A stretch of 9,263 nt of DNA from CAZPEV01 sp964585635 (lineage in GTDB: Bacteria; Zixibacteria; MSB-5A5; GN15; JAAZOE01), in NCBI GenBank assembly GCA_964585635.1, contig CAZPEV010000137.1:1-9263 (forward strand). The letters run 5' to 3'. Every line of letters starts with the position of its first letter. The first letter of the stretch is position 1. Shown one piece after another: positions 1-5,137 of the stretch. Below the pieces are notes generated by a model. The model saw only the letters and a list, made by a program, of their open reading frames with translations. It searched no databases and was not told where the DNA came from. A program made the translations under genes and the position numbers.

Positions 1-2
1 AT

Positions 3-3000
3 AAGGGCGGCCGTTATGAAGTCATCGTGTCGGTGTATGACAACTGCGGGGCCGTGGCACTGGATACCGGCCTGATAGAAGTCCGGCGCAACGTCGGCCC
101 CGAGGTGACGGCGCCGGCGGATACCTCGATATTCCAGTGTGTGATGCAGGAGATCTGCGTGGGCGGCTTTGTTATCGCCGATGCCGATGGGAACATCGCC
201 CAGATCACGATAACGCCGGCGATCGGCAAATTCGACCAGGGCCGGTTCTGCTTCACGCCCGACACGGCGGGTGTCTATAGATTCAGCATCAGGGTGACCG
301 ATTCTTGCGGCCTGTTCGATGATGACGGGTTTGTCGTGACGGCCCGGCGCAACCAGCCGCCGACCGTTCAGGTGGGCGATTCGACGATTCTTCTCTGCGG
401 AGCGGCCGACGTCTGCTTGCCGGTGACGGTCACCGACAGCGACGGTCATATTGATTCGGTCGTCGTGACGCCGCCGGCCCGCTATGATGCGGCCAATCAT
501 AAAGTATGTTTGCAGGTGACGGCGTCGGGGACCTATGCCATTACCGTTACCGCCTATGACGACTGCGGCAAGTCGGCATCCGATGTCGGCACGATAACCG
601 CCGCCGTCAACCGCCCGCCGGTGGTGACGGTGCCTGGTTTTGGGGTGCCGACCTACCTGTGCGAATTGCGTGAAATATGCCTGCCGGTGACGTTATCCGA
701 TCCGGACGGCAATATATCTTCGGTCACTGTGAGCAGCGGTTGCGCCGGGCCGGTCAGATATGACAGCGGCAATCATACCATCTGCTGGACACCCAGCGCC
801 TTTGGCGTCTGCCAGATCACGGTGATTGCCGTGGATATCTGCGGAGCCGCCGATACGGCCCAAGGATTGCTCGAAGTGCGGCCGTCGTCCCAGCCCGACC
901 CGCGCTGCCCGCACGATACCACGATCACCGCCTGTGCTCCGGGCGAGGTCTGCTTTACGGTCGGCCGTCTTGGCACGAACGTCCGGGTCAAGCCGGATTA
1001 CGTCCACTATGATTCCGCCACGGGGACGATCTGCTATAACATTCAGGAACCGCGGGTCGATACCATATCGGTCACCGATTCCACCGAGTGTGGGGCCAAA
1101 ACCTGTTCCTTCGTGGTTACCACCAGGGTCAATCGTCCGCCGGTGATTGTCGGTCAGCCTCCGGCGCCGGTGAAATTCTGCGAACCGTTCACGCTATGCT
1201 TTGACGTGTCGATCACCGATCCGGACAACAACCTGCAGACGGTGCTGGTCGATGGGCCCTGCCCCGGAGCCGCGTACGACCGGGCTACCGGCAAGGTCTG
1301 TCTGTCGGTCACCAGCGACGTTCAGTGCCAGGCGCGGATAGTGGCGGTCGACAGCTGCGGCATTTCCTCGACCTGGGTGGTGCCGATCACGGTTACTCGA
1401 AACCAGGCGCCGCAGATTCAATTGCCGGAGCTGAGCTTGATCGTGCGTTGCGATTCAGATTCGACGGCGGTCAAAGTAGCCGGCATTTGTGTCAAAGACG
1501 CCGAATACGATCCGGTGCAATTGTCGCTTGATTCGGGCAGCGGAGAGTTGTCGTTCGATCCGGTCACGAATTGCGGTTTGCTGAGCTTCAGGCCGCCGAC
1601 GAATGACTCGGCCCGATACTGCTTCAGATTCAGGGCGACCGATAATTGCGACACGGTCTATGCCAACTACTGCTTGACCGTGTTGCCGACGCCGGTCTGT
1701 TCCACCTGTGTGGATATTGCGATCATCGGACCGGAGTGCGTCTCGCCGGGCACTTTTGCCACGGTCAATCTGAAGGTTGAGACCCAGACCGAAATCGCCG
1801 GGTTCGATGTCTTGATCTCGTATGATGCCTCGGTGCTCAGTTTCCTGCGAGCCGACCAGGGGCCGGCGATCAGCGGCTGGGAGTATTTCACTTACCGTTA
1901 TGGGATGTCCGGCAATTGCCAGGGGAATTGCCCCTCGGGTTTGCTTCGGATCGTGTCGCTGGCCGACATCAACAACGGTGCCAGCCACCCGCCGCCCGAG
2001 CAGCTCTTGCCTCAGGGAATCATAGGCTCGATGAAATTTTTGGTCAGCAGCAACCAGAATTATGGCGGCCTTCATATCCCGATCAGCTTTTTCTGGTTCG
2101 ACTGCGGCGACAATACCTTTTCCGATCCCAGCGGCCAGTATCTGCTCGTGGATAAGGCGGTCTATTCGCCCGAAGGGAATATCTTCTGGGATGAGTTCAA
2201 CGAGCAGATGTTCCCGGAGAGTGGTCGCCTCCACAACGTCGGGGCTCCCGATTCCTGCATGAAGCAGGGAAGCAAGGAATTGCCGGTGCGTTGCGCCACC
2301 TTCCGCAACGGCGACCTGTGCATCATTAGTCCGGATTCGATCGACGCCCGGGGTGACATAAATCTAAACGGCATTGCCTATGAAGTGGCCGACGCCGTCG
2401 TCTACACCAATTACTTTATTTATGGTCTGCGGGCCTTCAGTTTCTCGGTTCCAGGCCAGATTGCCGCCTCCGACATTAACGGTGACGGTCTGCCGCTATC
2501 GATCGCCGACCTGGTTTATCTCATCAGGATTATTACCGGTGAGGCGCGTCCGTACGCCAAGCCGGCGGCCGGGGAACTCGGCTTGGTTCAGACCGCCTGC
2601 AATCGCCAGGACGGCCGGCTTCGGGTGACGATTGATTCGCCCGACGACCTCGGAGCCGTGCTGGCGGTCTTCAGCTATGAAGGACCGCGGCCGGATGATC
2701 CGACGCTCGGTGGCGGTGCCGCCGGGATGGATCTCAGGTACGCCTGGGGTGACGACAACACTCTGCGGGTGTTGATCTACAGCTTCGAGGCCGGGCATAA
2801 GATCGCGGCCGGTACGGCCGATCTGGTCGAGATGCATGTGTCGGAGGCGACGCAGGTGAAGCTGGCCGAAATGGAAACGGCTGATTACTACGGCCGACCG
2901 ATGGAGACGGTAATCTCGCATGCCGCGTTACCGGCGGCTTTGGAGCTGACCCAGAATCGTCCCAATCCGTTCAATCCCAGCACGACCTTTGAACTGGCGT

Positions 3001-3209
3001 TGCCAGCGGCCTCCGAGTATACCGTCAGCATCTTTAACGTCACGGGTCAGGTGATAAAAAGCTGGACCGGGACGGCTGGGCCGGGATTTATCACTTTCGA
3101 ATGGGATGGCACCGACGACACCGGTCTGCGCGTGGCTTCCGGCATCTACCTTTACAAGGCGCATGCGGCCGGCGCCACGGCCATGCGGAAAATGGTTTTG
3201 CTGAAGTAG
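3..3209 (+). CDS. Large secreted multidomain surface protein with Ig-like repeats, cohesin-like and dockerin-like domains and a C-terminal sorting domain (5' partial)
   Basis: The reading frame is open to the left edge, reading RYEVIV before a GTG at 27, so that GTG is probably internal and the true start and signal peptide lie outside. Residues are numbered from the GTG at 27 (1060 aa visible). The order is: end of one Ig-like repeat (1-20), six Cys-rich Ig-like repeats (about 22-553), a cohesin-like beta-sandwich (about 561-725), a dockerin-like EF-hand pair (773-842), a further beta-sandwich (846-965) and a C-terminal domain with NPFNPSTTFEL (974-1060). No catalytic motif is visible. The end, RKMVLLK, is typical of type IX secretion (T9SS) type A or FlgD-like C-terminal domains of FCB bacteria. 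I infer an exported, disulfide-rich, calcium-stabilised adhesive or scaffold protein. The ligand is unknown. Transcription ends at a strong terminator 23 nt after the TAG. Confidence 0.9.
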   Translation, partial: KGGRYEVIVSVYDNCGAVALDTGLIEVRRNVGPEVTAPADTSIFQCVMQEICVGGFVIADADGNIAQITITPAIGKFDQGRFCFTPDTAGVYRFSIRVTDSCGLFDDDGFVVTARRNQPPTVQVGDSTILLCGAADVCLPVTVTDSDGHIDSVVVTPPARYDAANHKVCLQVTASGTYAITVTAYDDCGKSASDVGTITAAVNRPPVVTVPGFGVPTYLCELREICLPVTLSDPDGNISSVTVSSGCAGPVRYDSGNHTICWTPSAFGVCQITVIAVDICGAADTAQGLLEVRPSSQPDPRCPHDTTITACAPGEVCFTVGRLGTNVRVKPDYVHYDSATGTICYNIQEPRVDTISVTDSTECGAKTCSFVVTTRVNRPPVIVGQPPAPVKFCEPFTLCFDVSITDPDNNLQTVLVDGPCPGAAYDRATGKVCLSVTSDVQCQARIVAVDSCGISSTWVVPITVTRNQAPQIQLPELSLIVRCDSDSTAVKVAGICVKDAEYDPVQLSLDSGSGELSFDPVTNCGLLSFRPPTNDSARYCFRFRATDNCDTVYANYCLTVLPTPVCSTCVDIAIIGPECVSPGTFATVNLKVETQTEIAGFDVLISYDASVLSFLRADQGPAISGWEYFTYRYGMSGNCQGNCPSGLLRIVSLADINNGASHPPPEQLLPQGIIGSMKFLVSSNQNYGGLHIPISFFWFDCGDNTFSDPSGQYLLVDKAVYSPEGNIFWDEFNEQMFPESGRLHNVGAPDSCMKQGSKELPVRCATFRNGDLCIISPDSIDARGDINLNGIAYEVADAVVYTNYFIYGLRAFSFSVPGQIAASDINGDGLPLSIADLVYLIRIITGEARPYAKPAAGELGLVQTACNRQDGRLRVTIDSPDDLGAVLAVFSYEGPRPDDPTLGGGAAGMDLRYAWGDDNTLRVLIYSFEAGHKIAAGTADLVEMHVSEATQVKLAEMETADYYGRPMETVISHAALPAALELTQNRPNPFNPSTTFELALPAASEYTVSIFNVTGQVIKSWTGTAGPGFITFEWDGTDDTGLRVASGIYLYKAHAAGATAMRKMVLLK
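90..1685 (+). repeat. Six tandem Cys-rich Ig-like repeats (protein level)
   Basis: Six units of about 80-95 residues span residues 22-105, 109-193, 195-285, 288-367, 369-457 and 459-553. Each linker carries a motif such as RNVGPEV, RNQPPTV, VNRPPVV or RNQAPQI. Units 1-5 share C-x5-C near the start and C-x18-C-G near the end: Cys 38/44/75/94, 124/130/161/180, 212/218/253/272, 303/309/336/355 and 385/391/425/444. Unit 6 keeps the pattern only loosely. Units 1, 2, 3 and 5 also carry a D-x-D-(G/N)-x-(I/L) turn (DADGNI, DSDGHI, DPDGNI, DPDNNL). This layout resembles bacterial Ig-like domains of the Big_7/cadherin-like kind, which share a DxDG turn and an AxDxxG end strand. Family assignment is inferred from pattern only. 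The copies have diverged at DNA level, so this is an old duplication. Confidence 0.8.
1707..2201 (+). other. Cohesin-like domain within the surface protein
   Basis: Residues 561-725 begin with VDIAIIGPECVSPG and continue with TVNLKVETQTEIAGFDVLIS, then YDASVLSFLRADQG. This is the usual cohesin opening: an alternating hydrophobic strand, a 'G(F/V)xVxIxYD' strand and 'VLxF'. Later come a strand reading LLRIVSLAD and a GSMKFLV strand, where cohesins carry their 'hltFkV' strand. Cohesins are calcium-dependent beta-sandwiches that bind dockerins. Many non-cellulosomal bacteria use them as generic adhesion folds. Two extra cysteines (631 and 635) lie in a loop, CQGNC. The fold is inferred from motif order; partner binding is unknown. 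Confidence 0.65.
2343..2552 (+). other. Dockerin-like EF-hand pair within the surface protein
   Basis: There are two calcium-loop-like segments: DINLNGIAYEVAD at residues 777-789 and DINGDGLPLSIAD at 816-828. Each is followed by a hydrophobic helix (AVVYTNYFIYG and LVYLIRIITG). This is the tandem layout of type I dockerins. In the canonical loop the last acidic ligand falls at loop position 12; here the Asp is at position 13 in both copies, implying a one-residue insertion or a switch of ligand. A longer link of 26 residues between loops, AFSFSVPGQIAAS in its second half, is also unusual for a dockerin. It may bind the cohesin-like domain of the same or another chain, or simply stabilise the protein. 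Confidence 0.65.
2562..2921 (+). other. Second beta-sandwich, possibly a degenerate cohesin-like domain
   Basis: Residues 846-965 show alternating hydrophobic strands: RLRVTIDSPDDLGAVLAVFS, then LRVLIYSFEAGHKIAAGTAD, LVEMHV and VKLAEMETADYYGRPM. The order 'LRVLIYS ... G.I..G.adLvem' followed by a strand and 'D..G' mirrors the second half of cohesin-type domains. The middle is low in sequence information (PRPDDPTLGGGAAGMDLRYA). It sits between the dockerin pair and the sorting domain. The assignment is tentative; another Ig-like sandwich is equally possible. Confidence 0.4.
2946..3209 (+). other. C-terminal sorting/FlgD-Ig-like domain (type IX secretion type A-like)
   Basis: Residues 974-1060 begin with LTQNRPNPFNPSTTFELALP, the signature opening of T9SS type A or FlgD Ig-like C-terminal domains. 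They continue with YTVSIFNVTGQVIKS, a FEWDGTDDTGLRVASGIYLY segment, and end RKMVLLK. In Bacteroidota with T9SS this domain directs passage through the outer membrane and is removed or used for anchoring. In other FCB-type phyla the same domain occurs where the export machinery is less well defined. This is the best evidence that the protein is exported. Confidence 0.85.
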
Positions 3210-3231
3210 ACAAGCACCCACCTCTCACGAG

Positions 3232-3269
3232 GAAGGCCCGCCGTCATGGTGGGCCTTCTTCATTTTATC
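3232..3269 (+). terminator. Rho-independent terminator for the surface-protein gene
   Basis: An 11-bp stem (3232-3242 pairing with 3248-3258) has one G-T wobble and a 5-nt loop GTCAT. It is followed on the + strand by TTCATTTTAT. It starts 23 nt after the stop codon of the large gene. On the - strand the bases after the stem read CCTCGTGAGAGG, not T-rich, so it looks one-directional. Confidence 0.85.
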
Positions 3270-3286
3270 AGAATCGTCAGGACGAA

Positions 3287-3757
3287 TCACTTATGATAAT
3301 GCCCGCCGCCGGTGAGATTGAGCACGCGGTAGAGCTGCTCCATCAGCACCAGACGCGCAATTTGGTGGGACACCGTCAGGGGAGAGAGGCTCAGGCGGAG
3401 ATCAGCCTGTCTCTTGAGGGAAGCATCGATGCCGTAGGGGCCGCCGATCACGAATTCGATCAGCGATCGCCCGGCGTTTTGAATCTTTTGGATTTCCTCC
3501 GCCAACTTTTCGGTCGACCATGATTTTCCCTCGACGGCGAGGGCGATCAGGCAGCCGCCCTTAAGGCGGGAGCGGATGAGCTCCGCTTCCTGGGCCAGCG
3601 CTTGGGCGAGGTTGGCCTTTTTGCCATAGGGGGATTCAGGTACGGTCGTCAGTTCAAGGCGGGCATGTTTGGCGATCATCTTTCGGTAATGATCAATTTG
3701 GGCCGAGACCCAGGGGTCTTTGTCGCGACCGACCGTGATGATGTGGAGCGCCAGCAT
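3287..3757 (-). CDS. rlmH: 23S rRNA (pseudouridine-1915-N3)-methyltransferase RlmH
   Basis: RlmH uses S-adenosylmethionine to methylate N3 of pseudouridine 1915 in helix 69 of 23S rRNA, at the subunit interface of the assembled ribosome. The 156-aa length is the usual one for this small SPOUT-class enzyme. The knot motifs are present: FVIGGPYGI at 102-110 (SAM-binding loop), SLSPLTVSHQIARLVLMEQL at 123-142, and the C-terminal GHYHK at 152-156, matching the family's (P/A/H)YH(K/R) tail. The ATG at 3757 directly follows the TAG of the YjbQ-family gene, with GAGG five nt upstream inside that gene. It is the last gene of the - strand string. Its substrate depends on RluD-type pseudouridylation, whose gene is not in this window. 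Confidence 0.96.
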   Translation of the reverse strand: MLALHIITVGRDKDPWVSAQIDHYRKMIAKHARLELTTVPESPYGKKANLAQALAQEAELIRSRLKGGCLIALAVEGKSWSTEKLAEEIQKIQNAGRSLIEFVIGGPYGIDASLKRQADLRLSLSPLTVSHQIARLVLMEQLYRVLNLTGGGHYHK

Positions 3758-4156
3758 CTACGCCTCGATGATGGTCAGGAGCACTTGGCGGCTGCGGGGA
3801 CCGTCAAACTCGCAGAAATAGACTCCCTGCCAGGTTCCCAGGCGGAGCTTTCCACCCATGATGGGCACCGTCAGCGATGGTCCCATCAGGCTGGCTTTGA
3901 CGTGGGCGGGGGAATTGCCCTCGAAATGGCGGAAATCCCGCGAGGCCGGAACCATCTTGTCCAGGTGCTGCAGGATATCGCGGCGGACATCCGGGTCGGC
4001 ATTTTCGTTGATGGTTATGCCGGCGGTCGTATGAGGCACAAACAGCATGACCAAGCCGTCTTTGGTCTGTGATTCGGCCACCGCCGCCTGCACGCGGGCG
4101 GTGATATCAATGAACTGGCAGGCATCGGACGTGGCCAAGGACAAAGAGCAATTCAT
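3758..4156 (-). CDS. yjbQ: YjbQ/UPF0047 family protein (secondary thiamine-phosphate synthase-like)
   Basis: This is a 132-aa member of a near-universal small single-domain family. Family signatures are clear: VPHTTAGITINENADPDV at 40-57, HFEGNSPAHVK at 77-87 and LGTWQGVYFCEFDGPRSR at 106-123, with conserved His42, His77 and His85. The family is often annotated as a secondary thiamine-phosphate synthase because some members show weak activity that can replace ThiE. The true cellular role is unsettled, and no thiamine gene is nearby. The ATG at 4156 has CGGAG 9 nt upstream. The gene follows ftsY after 57 nt that hold no visible terminator, so it is probably cotranscribed; its TAG abuts the rlmH ATG with no spacer. 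Confidence 0.93.
   Translation of the reverse strand: MNCSLSLATSDACQFIDITARVQAAVAESQTKDGLVMLFVPHTTAGITINENADPDVRRDILQHLDKMVPASRDFRHFEGNSPAHVKASLMGPSLTVPIMGGKLRLGTWQGVYFCEFDGPRSRQVLLTIIEA
3763..3766 (-). promoter_or_regulatory. Ribosome binding site of rlmH, inside the end of the yjbQ gene
   Basis: GAGG on the - strand lies 5 nt before the ATG at 3757 and within the last codons of the upstream gene. It supports the chosen start and suggests coupled translation. Confidence 0.65.
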
Positions 4157-4165
4157 GTGTGACTA

Positions 4166-4169
4166 CTCC
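4166..4169 (-). promoter_or_regulatory. Ribosome binding site of the yjbQ gene
   Basis: GGAG on the - strand sits 9 nt before the ATG at 4156, supporting that start. The rest of the 57-nt gap to ftsY holds an A-rich run (AAAAGAAAAAACG) but no hairpin or convincing promoter. Confidence 0.55.
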
Positions 4170-4213
4170 GGTCGTTTTTTCTTTTGACGTCTACGGCTGG
4201 CCCCGTCGCCTCG

Positions 4214-5137
4214 CTACGAATACAGCGCCGCGGTGAAGGTCTGCGGATCAAACGGTTTGAGGGCATCGATCTGCTCCCCCAAGCCGATAAAATCAATCGG
4301 CGTCGCCATTTCTTCGGCGATGGCGATCACGACCCCGCCTTTGGCGGTGCCGTCCAGCTTGGTGATCACGAGTCCGTCGAGTTCCCCCACCGCCTCGGTG
4401 AAGAGCTTTACTTGCGAGAGGGCGTTTTGCCCGGTGGTTCCGTCCAGCACCAGCTTGGGTTTGATGGCTTGCTCCGGGACTACCTTGGCCAATACGCGGC
4501 GGATCTTCTTCAATTCCTCCATCAAGTGGGTCTTGGTGTGGATTCGGCCGGCGGTGTCGACCAATAAGATATCGATGCCTCGGGCCTTGGCGGCGCCGGC
4601 GGCATCATAGGCGACGGCGGCCGGGTCGGAGCCATCCTTGGCGCGGATGAAGTCGACGCCGGAGCGTTCGGCCCAAATGGCCAATTGGTCGACTGCGGCC
4701 GCCCGGAAGGTATCACAGGCGGCGATCATGACCCGATTTCCCTGATCGCGGAAAAACTTGGCCAGCTTGCCGATGGAGGTCGTCTTGCCGGTGCCGTTGA
4801 CACCCATGACCAGCCAGATGATGGGCCGTTCCGTCCCCGGCAGGGCGGCCGGATTCCGGTCGGTGGCGACGATGGCGGCAATCTCATTTTTCAGAACGGC
4901 GATGATCGCTTCCGGATCTTTGATATTGTCGTGAGCCACCTTGTCTTTGAGGTGATCCATGATCCTCATGGTCGCGGCGACGCCGACGTCGCCCTGAATC
5001 AGAATTCCTTCGATCTTATCCAGAAGGTCGGCGTCGACTTTGGCTGCCAGGCCGACGGCCTGGCGGACTTTGCCGACCAGGTTCTCTTTGGTCTTGGAAA
5101 GCCCTTGGGTGAAATTCTTGAGAAACGTGAACATCAC
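4214..5137 (-). CDS. ftsY: Signal recognition particle receptor FtsY
   Basis: FtsY is the SRP-family GTPase that receives ribosome-SRP complexes at the inner membrane and hands them to SecYEG. The N domain (about 1-95) holds SKTKENLVGKV. The NG GTPase core shows GVNGTGKTT (112-120, P loop), DTFRAAA (142-148, insertion box), DTAGR (194-198), LDGTTGQNA (231-239), TKLDGTAKGG (259-268) and GLGE (285-288). At 307 aa it lacks the long acidic A domain of E. coli FtsY. The N-terminal amphipathic stretch FLKNFTQGLSK probably serves for membrane contact. The start is GTG at 5137 or ATG at 5134 (the junction reads GTGATG), overlapping the smc stop TGA by 4 or 1 nt. No strong ribosome site is visible, so translation probably depends on coupling to smc. 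Confidence 0.97.
   Translation of the reverse strand: MMFTFLKNFTQGLSKTKENLVGKVRQAVGLAAKVDADLLDKIEGILIQGDVGVAATMRIMDHLKDKVAHDNIKDPEAIIAVLKNEIAAIVATDRNPAALPGTERPIIWLVMGVNGTGKTTSIGKLAKFFRDQGNRVMIAACDTFRAAAVDQLAIWAERSGVDFIRAKDGSDPAAVAYDAAGAAKARGIDILLVDTAGRIHTKTHLMEELKKIRRVLAKVVPEQAIKPKLVLDGTTGQNALSQVKLFTEAVGELDGLVITKLDGTAKGGVVIAIAEEMATPIDFIGLGEQIDALKPFDPQTFTAALYS

Noticed and set aside
27..29. GTG at 27 as the true start of the surface protein
   Set aside because: The frame stays open to the window edge and the upstream codons (RYEVIV) complete the strand before YDNCG, matching the end of the other repeats. There is no signal peptide after this GTG.
1455..2234. 259-codon open frame on the - strand inside the surface-protein gene
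   Set aside because: It is antisense to clear cohesin-like and Ig-like coding sequence, is rich in Arg/Ile without a recognisable domain, and has no supporting start context. GC-rich coding DNA often leaves the opposite frame open.
3221..3232. Small CCTC-GTGA-GAGG hairpin on the - strand as a terminator for rlmH
   Set aside because: The stem has only 4 bp and is not followed by a T run, so it is not supportable as a terminator.
4157..4213. Promoter or terminator between ftsY and yjbQ
   Set aside because: The 57 nt hold an A-rich run but no paired stem and no well-spaced -35/-10 boxes on the - strand. The TTGACG seen is on the + strand and faces the wrong way.
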